Shown: positions 14,057-27,163, numbered from the stretch's first letter. The stretch: 64,000 nucleotides of DNA from Aporrectodea caliginosa (GCA_020284085.1 JACEVL010000499.1:612001-676000); one strand, 5' to 3'. Program-made: numbers and translations. Notes: a model not told the origin generated them from the letters alone.

Positions 14057-14452
14057 GTGTAACATCACATGACTTTACCTTATCTGACCTTACCTCATCT
14101 GACCGTTCCTTAACTAACCTCACCTTACCTTCCTGTACCTTTCCTTACCTATACAAGAATCACTCGCTTTTAGATACAGCTTCTGAATGTGCCGCTCTAC
14201 AGTCACAAGAGCGCACCACTGCACAGAAAGCCAACAGAGGTCCACCACTCCTCGCTCATTCTTATCGCACTCAAGCAAGTCTACCATCTTTACCAGAAAC
14301 AAAATTCAGAATTATTGTTTTTCTTATGGGCCCATGGCTGAGTCTTTTCTATGGTATTAGGCCGACCATAACGTTCCACCCCCACTTCTGCCTTCCCAGA
14401 CAGAGTGGGTTCGATACAAAGACACAGATACACAAAATAGGTAGAAAGACTC

Positions 14453-14487
<35 letters not shown>

Positions 14488-14997
14488 GACAGACAGAGAG
14501 AAAGAGAGACAGACAGACAGAGACAGGGAAAGGCATACGGACTGACAGACAGACAGGCAACAACGACACAGACACAGTCGCACAGATAAAGACAGAGAGA
14601 CAGAGTATGTGTATACGTATACGCGAATGCCTGTGCCGTTTTTCGCGAGTGTGAGTGTGCTGTGTGTTCTTTGTGAGTGTATGTTTGGGTGTATGTATGT
14701 GTGCGTGTGTGCGCGCACCCGTTGTTATGTTTGTGCGTTTCCGTGTGTTTCCCTGTAAGAATGCTTTCATCTGATTGGTCGTCCTATGGCCTCCATTCGT
14801 TCCTTCCATTTCGTGCTATGGCTTTAGTTGAAGCGACGATCATCGACTGGAGCCAAATGCAGCGCATTCTTATGGCGTTAAAGAAGTCAATTAGATCATC
14901 CGATTGGCCTATGACGATGATATGAGGTGCAGTCATCTGCCTCTTCAGTTCAATCGCACCTAGTTGCCCTCATCAAAACAACAATTGCTTCGGAAAC

Positions 14998-15087
<90 letters not shown>

Positions 15088-15640
15088 GACAGAGATACAG
15101 AGACAGAGAGACGGAAGGACGGGCAAGGACAGAGATTTTGAGAGCCAGAGAGACAGAAACGGGCAGAGACAGAAAGAGACAGAGAGAGAGAGATGGAGAG
15201 AGACAGACAGAGAGACAGAAACGGACAGAGGCAGAGAGAAACATACAGAGATTGAGAGAGACATGCATTATGAAAATAGAGACAGAGAAAGAAGAGACAG
15301 ATACAGAGACTGAGAGAGACAGAAAGAGAGAGAATCAGGCAGACCTCTTGTAAAGCGCATACAGAGGCAGAGGCACACATAGTCACATACTGATGCGTGA
15401 TTTGTGGAAACACGCGGAGATCGTAATCGTAATCTCCAAACTTCTAAAGCGCCACTCTAAAGCCAAGCGCAGGGCACCAGCTTATTCACGAGCGCTGAAA
15501 GAGACAAAGAGAGAGAGAGAGACAAAGACACAGCCAGAGGTACAGAGAAAAGCACGGAAATATCTAGAGAACCACACACACACACATCTGGAGAAAGAGA
15601 CAAAGACAGAGTCAGGAATACAAAGATCGACAGCTAAAGA
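14057..15640. repeat. GA/ACAG repeats and spacer
   Basis: Nothing recognised at 14057-14450 or 14600-14990. AGAGACAG repeats at 14450-14545, an 82-bp (GA)n at 15000-15082 trailing into AGAGACAG to 15345. Confidence 0.75.
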
Positions 15641-15654
15641 AGCTGCCATTTGGG

Positions 15655-15910
15655 AAGGGGAGATGGTTGAATGGTAACGTGCTGGCACGAAGATCAGAAG
15701 GACCCGGGTTCGTTACCCGCTAGCCCCATAAGGTTGACTAAGCCTTCCACTCCTTTGGATGATGGTAAAATTAACTGTAGGACAGAGGGGCACCTTGCAA
15801 GTTGCCATACAATTAAATTTGACACCTGTTAAACTTGTTATCACCTGTTACTACTATAACATGTAATCTCACTGCGTACTTGTCAGTTTGAATTAATAAA
15901 CGAGTATTAT
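15655..15910 (+). mobile_element. SINE family C copy
   Basis: tRNA-like start TGGTTGAATGGTAACGTGCT with GGGTTCGTTACCCGC, then GCACCTTGCAAGTTGCC and GTCAGTTTGAATTAATAAAC before an ATT microsatellite. Confidence 0.72.
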
Positions 15911-16097
15911 TATTGGTATTATTACAGTGATAAATATGGAGGCAAGAAGACTATATATATAGAGTAACCAATGCAAGCAGAGACAAATATTTAAAGAAAC
16001 TGAAAGAAAGACGTCTTTACATAAATCATCATCTTGAGCTCCTTACTTACACAGTACCCACCGTCACAGAGAGGAGGCTCTAAGTAACCTGTGCTCT

Positions 16098-17185
16098 CCA
16101 CAATGTAATGTAATGTAATGTAATGTAACAAAACATTTATAAAGCGCCACTTAAGAGTCTCTCAGAAGCGCTCAACACGTGGCCATCAAACAGCTGAAAA
16201 ATGCGTCTTTAAGAGTTTAGAGAAAACCATATAGCCGCGTGCAGCACGCACAGACGGCGGAAGAGCGTTCCAGATCCGTGGCGCCGCAATCGAGAAGTCC
16301 CGACGAGCACAGTGGTGGTTCGAAACGACGGTATCATCAAGTCATTTCGCGAGGCAGACCGGAGAGCCCGCCGACCAGTTTGAGTGCCAACTGGAAGGCA
16401 CAGTTCAGCAATGTAGTCCGGAGCAGTACCAGTCGTAGCCTTCCAAACCAGCGTAGCAATTTTGAATTGCACACGATCAGCAACTGGAAGCCAGTGCAGC
16501 TCACGTCGCATGTAGTCAGATATGTGTGAATATCTCGGTAGATCAGCCAGCAGTCTAGCTGCTGCATTCTGAACGAGCTGAAGTTGATGAAGACGGAACT
16601 CAGGGAGGCCCAGGAGGACCCCATTACAGTAGTCAAGACGTGTGAGGACGAAGGAGTGTATTAGCACAGCCGCAGCGCTTAGCGACAGCGTTCTCCGTAT
16701 AACTCGGATCTGCCTGAGCTCATAATAGCTAATCCTGGAGATATGTGACACATGATCAGCCATCGTAAGCCCACCATCAAGAAGCACCCCAAGGTCCCTC
16801 ACCACATTACAGGACTGTCCAGTAAGGGATGCCGATGCAAGAGCATTTTTATCGATTCTACAACGTGCACGTGTTGTACCGAACCATACAAACTGACTTG
16901 CTCGGGTTGAGTCTAAGACGATTGGCAGACATCCAGTGATGCACCGTCTCAAGTGCACAATGCATTTGTTGCGCGCATACCACTGAATCCTCAGGTCGAC
17001 AGGACAAATACAGTTGAAGGTCATCAGCAAACTGATGAGATGTGGGACCCAGCGATGCTACAACATTATAGAGGTCAGCTGTGTAGAGAATGAAAAGTAG
17101 TGGCCCCAGGACTGAGCCCTGAGGAACACCACAAACAACAGGCAATATAGTACGAGCGTTCAACCAATCGGCTATCGTGTACACT
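16098..17185 (-). pseudogene. 5'-truncated CR1/L2-like non-LTR retrotransposon, frameshifted reverse transcriptase
   Basis: Reading leftward, the frame at 17184-16880 encodes the RT palm: [13 protein letters not shown] then [10 protein letters not shown] one-base shift near 16880 moves the rest to another frame, with D-L-G-V-L-L-D, D-Y-C-N-G-V-L-L-G and L-Q-L-V-Q-N-A-A-A-R-L-L, then H-W-L-P-V. The N-terminal endonuclease is missing. The 3' end at 16098-16130 is an ATGTA-type short repeat, as in CR1/L2 elements. It is a dead copy. Confidence 0.9.
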
Positions 17186-17254
17186 TAAAGCTAGATTATA
17201 CGTTCTTATGTGTGTCTTTGAATTATGCTCGATCTAAACATTTATATAGAGCTC

Positions 17255-17350
17255 GGAATAAGTCAGCGCTCGTGAATAAGCCGGTGCCCTGCAATTGGCT
17301 TTCGAGTGGCGCTTTAGAAGTTCGGAGATTACGACTACGATTACACCTGT
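17255..17350 (+). repeat. Repeat family F (ACGATTAC-tailed)
   Basis: AGCGCTCGTGAATAAGCCGG then GGCGCTTTAGAAGTTCGGAG then a short GATTAC repeat. Other copies: + at 11825-11915 and 34925-35015; - at 15415-15505 and 37915-38005. Confidence 0.7.
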
Positions 17351-17779
17351 TCTCGCCTTACAAAGACTGCGATAGAGCTAGTGCGGACACTATAGTCAAC
17401 CCAGGAAACAGGACGTTCTTTTGATATCAGGTAGAATAACAGCATAGTCAAAATTGAGACGGAATTAGTATAACAGAATGTTTCTACAGTTACGCATTGA
17501 AGGTTTCTCACCTCACTCAACACCAGACGTCGCTGCAAATTAAATTACTTTGTCATTTGGACAGAATCGACTCAAATGTCCTCAGAAGATATATAATCAA
17601 TGCGTAAAGTTTGGTTGCCAAGCAACAATGACGCATTCATAAGCTCCTTAACGACGCGGCAGGCTCTGTTGTTAACGGAAGCTTTATTTGCAACAATTGG
17701 ATTTGCCGCCTTAAGAGAGTGCATACCGCTACATGTAAAGGCATGGGAAGTCAGTACATCTTGCTTGCAGCGACTACAT

Positions 17780-18370
17780 GTAATATGACTTCAATCAATC
17801 AATATAAACTTGATCTAGAGCCTCTTCAAGATACCTATTGCAGAGGCGCTCCCAGCCCAGCCACGGTCAAACAGAAGCAATGATTATTGGTAGAAAGCAG
17901 GCAAATTATATTCCGGGGCAGTAGGCGTAGCGCAAGCGGGAGCCCATTCCAAGTGGACTTCATTCAATCAATATAAACTTGATCTAGCGCCTCTTCGAGA
18001 TACCCACTCAAAGGCGCTCCTGCCAAGCCACGGCCAAAGAGAAAGGACTTAGCAATTGGTAGAAAGCAGGCAAATTATTCCGGGCCAATAAGCGTAGCGC
18101 CAGTGGCGTAACGAGGGGGCAGAGGGGGCAACACAAGGGCGCAAAATTAGCTTTCAGTGGTACACTGTACTATGACATGAAGGACTAAAAGTCAACAAGA
18201 AAATTTAAAAGGGGCGCAGTCATCAAATCTTGCCCCTGGGCGATGAAACCCTTCGTTACGCCACTGCGTAGCGCAAGCGGGTGTCCATTCCAAGTGGACT
18301 TCAATCAATCAATATAAAACTTGATCCAGCACCTCTTCAAGATACCTACTCAGGGGCGCTCCCGGTCCAA
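17780..18370. repeat. Tandem triplicate with AATCAATATAAACTTGATC
   Basis: Three direct units begin at about 17788, 17947 and 18303 with AATCAATATAAACTTGATC and contain GGCGCTCC and GCAGGCAAATTAT. The second unit is split by the MITE at 18101-18266. Confidence 0.8.
18101..18266. mobile_element. hAT-like MITE, 166 bp, with 8-bp target duplication
   Basis: Terminal inverted repeats CAGTGGCGTAACGAGGG and its partner CCCTTCGTTACGCCACTG. Flanked by CGTAGCGC at 18093-18100 and 18267-18274. The tandem neighbour unit at about 17930 keeps the uninterrupted CGTAGCGCAAGCGGG empty site. Confidence 0.9.
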
Positions 18371-19389
18371 CCACGGCTGAAAAGAGACGGTTCTTCGGAA
18401 GGTTCTTGTGTGGCCAGTGGCAACGTGTGTCGATGACAGCTGAACCATTGAGAAGAATGGCCACATCCTTCTGTTTGTAACAGCTGGACCGTTAAGGATG
18501 AAGAGGCAAGAATCTACCCATTGCGATGAAGTGTCTACGGGTGACCCTAAGGGTATTATGGACTGCGAGGAAGACAAAAGAGGAGTGGCTGTTGGAGAGT
18601 GCTGGAGTAGAAAAGAATCTACTCGGATTAATCAATCAATCAATCAAGTTTTTATTGCCATGAAGTCACCTTGTGCCGTCAGTTCGTGGAACTCTAGCGA
18701 CCGTCGTGACCAGCTTCCTCCAATGCTCCCTGCTATAGCTGATTCGTGGATTTTGCTTTTCATGACGGTTTTCTTGGCACCGATACAGAGGTGGTTTGCC
18801 ATTGCCTTCCCCTGGGTTTGCCTGCCGTGCCCGTTCGTTCCCCTCCTTGTTAAGGGAGGGTACTAACAGTTCGCACCACGAAGAAGGTGGGCACGGAGGA
18901 CTTTGATCCTGCTGCCCAGGACCATGAAGTACACAATATGAATTGAATTGAATTTTTATTTGGTAACCAAAAACATCCAAAAGGTGTTAAACGACAACAG
19001 AAATACATTGGCAAAAGATGTTGAGGTTACCTAGGAGACCTAGGTAACCATAAGGGGTCCCGCCAACCAAGGCCACCTGGGGTAATTATAGTAGTGCATA
19101 AAGTAGAAATGAAAACCAAATTTAAAGACTGAGTAACAAATACCTTAATTAGACTAAATTAATTAGACTTAATTTGAATATGTCAAATAGCATGAGCAAA
19201 ATTGCAAACAGACAAACCTCTATAATGACAAAAGGGAGGTCCAGAAGAGGGAAAATCCCGCTGTAGCCTAGCGTGTAGGGACATCAATTTTTTTATCTAG
19301 TATATGTGCGGATAACGGTATAATCTTAACTATAGTTAACTGAACGTTCAAAAGAGGCAGCAGTGAAGCCAAGTTAAGAGTTAGCATAA

Positions 19390-19545
19390 TAATATTGCAG
19401 GCTGTCTGTTCTGTTAGTAGTTAAGATTTATGTCTTCTGTCATTTGTGTTCTTGTGAATTGTTTCAATTGCATAACTGTACACTGTAACCGGTTGCGGTT
19501 TGTCAACCGGATTGTTTCAATAAAGAATATTATATATATATAATT
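19390..19545 (+). mobile_element. Repeat 3' end, partner of 21985-22140
   Basis: Contains GTAACCGGTTGCGGTTTGTC and ends CAATAAAGAATATTA. The same sequence lies inverted at 21985-22140, about 2.5 kb away. Confidence 0.65.
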
Positions 19546-20639
19546 TCGAACTAATGGTTAACAAGTACAAAGCAGAAAATCTTTAGCAGTTAGGAATGAG
19601 TACCCAGTTTGTTGTTTCTTTTTCAAGCGGGGAAGCATCGTATTTCGGGAATGTGCTACTCAAGAGAGGACACTGTCAGGAGAAGATTACTCAAGGTACA
19701 GTTCCTAGTATAGACTAGTATTCGTTTTATTGAGAAAAACAATCTGAAAAAAAACGCAGAAATGCTAACATGAGTGATAATGGATAATTAAAGTTCATTA
19801 GAAGATTTTAGAATAAACTAATAAATATTTTTATATAATGATCTGGGAATATATTGAGAGTTGTCCTTGGGTGGGAGAGTATGGTTGTGTGCTCTAGGTC
19901 TTAATTGGTGAGAGGAGAGGGGTCGGAGTGGAGGTAGAGTTGGTGAAGTACATGACTGGGGTTGTGTAATATGGAGAAAAGGAGTTTCGCATCGGCTATA
20001 TTGGCGAGCTCAGAGACTGTAGGAAAGGATTGTTCTGGGTAACCTATGCGTTTGGCTCTTTTTAACCTGGATCAAGAGCTCAGGGAAGACCTACTAGGAG
20101 AACGGATTGATGACATAAAGTCGTGTACTTGTATGTCATCCAATCGGTTATGCAATAGAGACCAGACCACATTAGTGTATGGAACAAAACTGTCCTTGTT
20201 GCGACCATAGAGATGTATAATATATAAATATATCACTAGAGCGAGCATCTACCATCTATGTTGAGGCTGTCGATTCAAAACGGCCTCGGCCCTTAAGCTA
20301 GCCAAAAATGAGCGTTGACTGACGTCATAATCGAGAAATCGACGTTTATTGCGTGGACACGTCACCAATTATGTTAATGAGAGCTGGCTGACGTCATGCA
20401 CGCTTCATTTCACAGTACAAGTTCAGCTGTGATAGGCTACACAAAAGTAAACATCGATATCTATATTTAGAATGCCTAGCTTGGGGGTCAAGGTAGCTTA
20501 GCGATTGTGACTTCACTGCGACCTGAAGGAAACATACGTCATACGGTCTCTAGCGCTTATAAGATATCTTATTAGTTGCGACTAATCCTCGGCTCGAGGA
20601 CGGTTTAAGACAAGACATTTAAAGATTTTATGCAAAGAC

Positions 20640-20924
20640 TTATTCTTTCTTTTGACGTAGCTCTGTTGCTAAGTAACAGTGACGTAAGGATGACGTTTTG
20701 ATAAGCTTAAAGAACCTCATATTATAGTTAATTTCATAACGAGACCCGAAATCGTCATTGCAAGCCACAGTTATGCAACGTCTGTTCAAGAAAAGCTCAT
20801 TAGAGAGACGATTTCGACCAGACAAAACGATTTCAAGGTCAGACAGAATGGTCTTTAACCGTTGGCGAAGTAAAGACGCCAACCCGGGGCATGTCTTACA
20901 TAAGTCGCCCACCAAGGAAATCAA
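20640..20924 (-). mobile_element. Possible retrotransposon C-terminal remnant
   Basis: The minus-strand frame contains L-R-Q-R-L-K-T-I-L-S-D, similar to the terminal motif at 3740-3935. The rest is not recognisable. Low-confidence fossil. Confidence 0.4.
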
Positions 20925-21339
20925 CTACCAATCAGGCTCGTAGCGAGGCTTAAATTCAAGAGGAGGCAACTTCACAGACCATTGGCAAATCCTGGTCATT
21001 GGGGTCATTAGTCAATGGAACTTCCAGTATATAAAAATGCACGAGGAAGCAACTGCCTCCTCGTGCCTCAATGACAATGTAGCTACGCCTATGCTACCAA
21101 TGCCATTCGCCCACGGTCCCATGACAGGGTCTTGACTATTATCGACAATAATAATGAAGAAAACATTTTTAAGAAGAATGGTGTAGGCCTACACCTGTTG
21201 ATTTATTTTGTCTTATGATGTTTGTACACCGGAGTGCGACTCTTCTGCAACCCGTTTAATAAGAATATACCTACTTACTTACTTTACTAATTTCATACTA
21301 AGGTCGTATGGCTGCCTTCTGCAGGATAAGGGACGGACT

Positions 21340-21575
21340 ACAGCGAAGCCACTGTTGTATCGGATAGAGATTCTTTACAGCGTTCGCCTTGTAACGAGGA
21401 GAGATGGTTACTGCGCAGGGACGCGGTAGTCAATTGGTTAGAGCATGGATTCGATCATCCTTTCCTGAGGGGGCTACTGTGTAGGGACATCGAGCAATTC
21501 CTTCACTCACAATTCCTCAGCGCCATCGATTGATGCTTGGTCGTTAGATAGCGTCGCCTAATAAATGCACGAGAA
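21340..21575 (+). mobile_element. SINE family A copy with rearranged head
   Basis: Two GTTACTG / TTGGTTAGAG head pieces precede a standard body (GTGTAGGGACATCGAGCAAT, CGCCATCGATTGATGCTTGG). Confidence 0.75.
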
Positions 21576-21725
21576 TAAAGTATCGAGGAAACGCTGAGAG
21601 AGGAAACCACAGCGTCGTTGATTTCATGCAGCGTTTTCTTTCATATGAAGTGGTAACTAAACAAAGAGTTCTCCTGAGTTGGCCCTCAAAATGTTTTGAT
21701 ACAAACTGAAAACTTTCCCAACCTG

Positions 21726-21906
21726 CATGGGCGTATTTAGGGGAGGTTCTACGGGTTCAACCCCCCCCCCACCCTCCGAAATAAGTTTCCGAAAAAAATT
21801 TTATATGCTTTTACATGCAAAATAAAAACTGGACTTTTGCGACGATTTTCAATGGAAACCCCGAAATCTTAAACCCCCTCCGAAATTTTTTCTGGCCACG
21901 CCCATG
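21726..21906. mobile_element. Short TIR element (181 bp) with 8-bp target duplication
   Basis: Ends CATGGGCGTA and its complement ACGCCCATG; flanked by CCAACCTG at 21718-21725 and 21907-21914. Contains a poly-C run. No coding capacity. Confidence 0.88.
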
Positions 21907-21984
21907 CCAACCTGCAACTATATTCTCGTCCATCCTTCGACCATGGCGGCTATTTTTTAAATATACAGTGCTAATGCATTTACT

Positions 21985-22140
21985 ACTAATAATAATATTC
22001 TTTATTGAAACAATCCGGTTGACAAACCGCAACCGGTTACAGTGTACAGTTATGCAATTGAAACAATTCACAAGAACACAAAATAATGACAGAAGACATA
22101 AATCGTAGCTACTAACAGAACAGACAGTCTGCAATACAAT
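21985..22140 (-). mobile_element. Inverted copy of the 19.4 kb repeat
   Basis: Reads AATATTCTTTATTGAAACAA then GACAAACCGCAACCGGTTAC, the reverse complement of 19390-19545 over about 150 bp. Confidence 0.65.
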
Positions 22141-22564
22141 TTGATATTGCCCTCCTTCCAAAGTTCAGAAATGCACACAGGACAATACGAAAGAACTGTG
22201 GCTGCTGTATATATACTCTATCGATGCAACTTGGCTCAAAGACTCTGAACATCCGAGCCATCTGTGAGCTTTCAGTGGGAGTCCGTTGGTTGGTTCCACT
22301 TGTGTGCGTGGGCCCGCCACTGGTGACCCTTTCAGCTTACTTTGCATAGGCTAGTTTTGCTAACTGGTGTAGGCCCTAATATTATTCCTTCGTAATGGCA
22401 CGTATCATCATATAGACTAGCGCCTCTGAGTAGATATCTTGAAGGGGCGCTATGTAAATTCTCAGAATGAATGAAGAACATCGATGGCATTGAGCAATAG
22501 CGAGCGAAGGGCTTGCTCAAGGTCCCTACTCATCGACTGCGCGGAGTAGATTCTCGAACCCGTA

Positions 22565-23400
22565 CTCATCGCATAAGCGGCGTAACAAGGCCAGCTTTCT
22601 ATTAAACCGGCCATCGTGGCCCGCATTGTTATCGCTGTCTGTCGTAGCATCACCCAGTCCCCCAGCCTATCCTTTGCACTGCAAGTTAAAAATCTTGGTG
22701 CTTGCGGACTGAAATTTATTGAGAACCGATCAAAGTTGCAGGATCTTTTGTGACGCTGAGAAATTATGAAAACGTACATTAACTTAACATAAAAGGGTTT
22801 TAAGAAGACGTCAAATCTATGTTGGAACCAATTCTACACAGTCTGGATTGCTTAAAAGTCGATCTTTCTTAGCTTCTCCGTGATAGCTGTCCATGAAGAC
22901 TGTACTATCGTTCACACCATCCCCAAGTTTACAACTCCTGCACTGAAGATGTTCTGCCCTAATGTAATGCCCCGTTCAGTTTCCCAAATACGTTATTCAT
23001 AAACTATGTCCTCGCGTCACCTTGTTTGGTGCAAATACAAAGAACCATTTTCAGCGCACTGCCTCGTTCCAGTAATAGCTAGTCATATTTCTGCCTGATG
23101 TCCATTTCGGTGTAATAAATAATTTATACCTTGTTTGGTGGAAGGCCAGACGGTCCGCAATTGGCTCCCTATGTAGCGGCCCTTACTTTCCAGCTCGGAC
23201 ACGTTCTTGATTAGCCTTAAAACTGCTTTTTGGATAAGTTTATTAAGTATCCAATCTTCGGATTCTCCTAAACCAAATTTGACAGAATTTCTCCCTTGAC
23301 GTTACTTTTATAATTATTTCAAGCACTTCATACGCTCAGTCAAAACGCTCGCCTATTTAGGCAGAGGGCAAAGGTTACTTACTGGGCTAGTTCTTCACTC
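22565..23400. other. Spacer, nothing recognised
   Basis: No conserved frame, repeat family or RNA structure that I can support. Confidence 0.5.
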
Positions 23401-23458
23401 GCAATTTTACAGCACCATAGATTGATACTTGACCGTTAGACAGTGCTTCTTAATAAAT

Positions 23459-23485
23459 GGATGATGATGGTGGTGGTGGTAGGAG

Positions 23486-23521
<36 letters not shown>

Positions 23522-23655
23522 CGATGACGATGATGATGGTGAATGGATGATTGATCATGATGATGAGTAGTTGGCGGTGGTGGTGGTGGTGGTGTTGTTG
23601 GTGGTGGTGGTGGCGATGATGATGATGATGGTGATGATGGTGGTGGTGATGACAA
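23459..23655. repeat. GAT/GTG microsatellite
   Basis: Imperfect GATGAT and GGTGGT units, directly after a SINE A 3' end, where such tails expand. Confidence 0.85.
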
Positions 23656-23775
23656 TCACTGAGTCGGTCACTGTGTAGGGAAGTTGAGCAAGTCCTTAAC
23701 TCGCAATTGCTCAGCGCCATCGATTGATGCTTGGTCATTAGATAGTGGCGCTTAATAGATGCACAATAATAATAA
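23655..23775 (+). mobile_element. SINE family A body
   Basis: CACTGTGTAGGG, TTGAGCAAGTCCTTAACTC and CGCCATCGATTGATGCTTGG followed by an AAT tail. Another, more decayed tail is at 23385-23455. Confidence 0.75.
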
Positions 23776-24739
23776 TGGCAATATCGAAGTTTTGTTAAGT
23801 CTATATTTGTCAAGAGGACAAAGATCGTTTTCCGATTGCGAAGGCCTTTAACCCCCGCCCTCTGAGTGGTCAAGAGGAAAGTGGCAGAGCAGGGTTCGAA
23901 CCCACGACCCAGAGGCGACTGTCCTGCTGTCTTCCATCGCCCTACAAACACGCCACTTTCAATAACAACAGGCACGGACACATACAAAGAGCAAATACGG
24001 AGACAGAACGAGAGATACACAGAGAGAGACAGGCAGAGACAGTGAGAGACAGACAGACAAACAGACAGAGACTCACAGAGACAGAGAGAGACTCAGACAG
24101 ACAGAGACAGAGAGAGACTCAGACAGACAGGCCAACAAACAGACAGGCAGACAGACGCAAACAAGACGGCAATTTCAACTGTCGCCATCCAACGTTTCAA
24201 TGCAATCGCTTTTCATAGCACTTTTCGCACTCAGCACGACATCAACGAAGACTAACCATACCAGAACAATGCTATCCCTAATTATTGTAAATTCTGAGGG
24301 ATTACATGTAGGCCTACCTCGGGTAAAAAGAAAACAATAATAACAATGATAAAATCCAGAAAATGGGGGCTCCCCGCTTCTTGTATATTTTCAACCAGTG
24401 GCCATATAGACCCTGTGCCGATTAATCCTTCGTCCTCAGATTTCATCAACGAAATTGGCAATCGCATCTCATCTATTAATGGCGACGGACACAAATCAAC
24501 ATTCCTTTTCAGCGCCTGTCGATTACTATTCAACGGTATAATCTGATCGCTTTTGAAGGTACCTTTTTTTAAAACACTCGAGACGAAATAAGACTCGATC
24601 GGTATGCGAAGCGGCAACCACGCGAACTGAGGCGCAAGGGACGGGCGCTCTAACCAGTGTAGCTAGCCAAGCAAGTCCTATGCAAATGCTCCTAACGAAC
24701 GAAGGAATTAATTACTTTAGTATAATTTATTTGGGAGGG

Positions 24740-24990
24740 GTTTATGGTAATGGTAACACTCCGACACGAAAAGTAGCAGATCGGCACGGACGCAGGATCG
24801 CTTCCCGTTACCCTCCCAGAGGTAGACTTAGCCTTTCATTCGCCAGATGACGTTAGTAAAATGAGTAGTGATGGGCGCCTTGCATGGCTGCCGAACAGTT
24901 GAATTCGCCTCCTGTGATCATCCGTTCAAACTATGAATTGTAATCATACCGAGGTGTCTCAGTTTGAAACAATAAAAGAAAATATATGTT
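24740..24990 (+). mobile_element. SINE family C copy
   Basis: Same organisation as 15655-15910: TGGTAATGGTAACACT, GGCGCCTTGCATGGCTGCC, CAGTTTGAAACAATAAAAG. A third copy with an internal insertion lies at 45345-45660. Confidence 0.7.
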
Positions 24991-26807
24991 TATTATTATT
25001 ACTAATTAATATTTGCCCGCCTTATAATCTATTTTAACCACGTAATGTATAATCGCTCTGTGTATACCGTGTAATTCATGTAAGATACAAATAAAGGCTA
25101 CTTAGGCCTGCTTACTTTCTTTTTGCGGTCAAACGCCTGACAATCACTTATTGTGTAAACATGATCAGTGCTCTACATTTAAACACATACCCCCTCCCCA
25201 TCCACACAATTCCATTAGAGTAGAGGAAGTGACACATTTGGGAAGGCCGCGTAATCTCTCGCCCAATCGCAGCTAATCCATCCTTAAACGACACTCCCAT
25301 ACCAATCACTTAGGCGGGAAAGAACGGTCAGTTCACTTGTTAGCATGATCCACGTTTCATCGGAGCACGTCCCGGTTCAGATCTGGAACAGTAGCGAGTA
25401 GTAGAGCAACCAGTTACAATGCTGTAGCAGGCAACCACTTCTGTTCATGGATAGTCGCTTCATACATTACGAAAACGGCGCTATAGAAGTTTGATTTCTA
25501 TGCTAGACTGCATTGCCGGTATTTTCTCTCTAAGCTCAGCTTTGTTGAGATGTACGTAAAAGCGCTATAATAAAGTGTCCTGTAATCCAAACGCATGCAC
25601 AAACATACATTCAAGCCACGTTCGATGTGTACACCTGAATACGTTCAGTATACACTCAGTTGTAATGATTACAATGACTGTACATTGTTCGTAGGAAGAT
25701 GAGGCGATTAGGGGGATCACTGGCCAACTGCCGTCATATCGTATGCCGAGGCTGAGAAAATAAAGTCGGTGACACTTCTGCACTCCTCTCCTGTCCTCGC
25801 TTCCTTCACCTCTTCTCTTCCCCCCCCCTCCTTAGCTGTCTTCTCTTCCCTTCTCTTCTCTTGCCTTTGCTTTTCTTCTCTCCTCTTCCATTCCCTTCTA
25901 TTCTATTCTATTCTCTTACCTTTTCTTCCCTTCTCTTTTACTCTCTTATCTTCTTCTCTTATAAACCATGCCTTTAGTTACGGTTTACTCGCCAGTTAGC
26001 GCCACTTCGTTCCAGGAACGCGTAAGTGTCGCACCCTGGCGAATACAGTGAAAGCCATGCATGTTTAGCGTTGCCAAACAGCCGAGCCTTGGTTACCCAT
26101 GCGCGGGACAACATAGGCTAACGATTTCTTCTTCAGCAGCATGTTAGCTTTAGACAGGCCTATGGAAACGGACATGCACGGGCCTATCTTAATAGCCCAT
26201 AGCTTGCAGTCTGCCTCTCCAGCTGCAAGGCCTAGGATAAGGTCCAGTTCACACGGGAATTTACCAACCGATCTCGGATTCTGTGGACTACAATTATAGT
26301 AAGAGAGATAGATGATTGGGTTTGTATTTTCTTGAATGCAATACTATGCAGTGTGCATATAATGCAATGCAACGCAGTTTGATGCCATGCAGTAACCTGC
26401 AGTAACTTACCGTATGGAACATGCAGGCCTACGTATGCTTATGTATGCGTCTATAGGTATATAAGTATGCGTATATATATGTATGCGTGTATGTATGTAT
26501 GTGTGTATGTATGTGTGCATCTATGCGTGTATGTAAGTAAGTATGTATATGTGTATATGGGTGTATGTATGTATATATGTATGCATGTATGTGTAATTTG
26601 TGTGTGTATGTATGTATGTAGGTATGCATGTATCTATGCATGTATTTATGTATGTGTGTATCTTTGTATGTGTGTATGCATGTATACGTGTAAATGCTAA
26701 GATAAACAGCAAGAGTATAGTTGTCAAACATGCACCAATACATACATACATACATACGTAGGTACGCACATACATACATACATTCACACCTATACTGTAT
26801 TGATAAT

Positions 26808-26890
26808 AATAATAATAATAACAGTGACAATTTATATGGCGCCGTAACACAGCCATGCCGTTACAAGGGCGCCTCACAGTCAACTAACGG
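26808..26890 (-). mobile_element. Copy of the 54.0 kb element tail
   Basis: Reverse-complement match to 53985-54055, with the adjoining (AAT)n at 26804-26821 playing the 3' tail. Confidence 0.6.
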
Positions 26891-27163
26891 CAGGGTAGGC
26901 CTTACAGAACAAATAAGTCTTGATATAGATATGAATGTATGATTGTATACATGCATGTCTGACAGTCTGTACGTATTGTTTATTAAGACCCATATAATTA
27001 TTATGTACGCATTTATCCGTTTTACTTTCAGTTTTCTTCTGCCGTGCTACGTTAAACAGCGAGAGATTGTCACAGAGAATGGATCGTTGCCGTTGGGTTT
27101 CTCCGTAAATCGCGGTTTCATATTCATCGTCGAATTGGTCAATTCAGCGACATATTCATCGTC

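Larger units (their letters stand above)
18371..21720. other. Spacer with repeat remnants
   Basis: Retrotransposon-like 3' segment at 18940-19270 (shares AAGGGAGGYCCARAAGRG and ATCCCGCT with 56195-56310). Nothing supported at 19545-20640 apart from two TGACGTCA sites at 20320 and 20389. Confidence 0.5.
23776..27160. other. Spacer upstream of the cytokine receptor gene
   Basis: AGACAG repeats 24000-24160; CT-rich tract 25780-25960; TGTA-type repeats 26440-26700; short AAT repeat 26804-26821. No promoter motif could be assigned for the receptor, though GTCACAGAGAATGG..ATG sequence just before 27164 may be 5'UTR. Confidence 0.5.

Noticed and set aside
16209..17184. Two overlapping frames as host genes
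   Set aside because: They are one reverse transcriptase split by a frameshift, so a retrotransposon remnant.
18498..18980. Open frames on both strands near 18.7 kb
   Set aside because: No recognisable family, no splice partners, surrounded by repeat tails.
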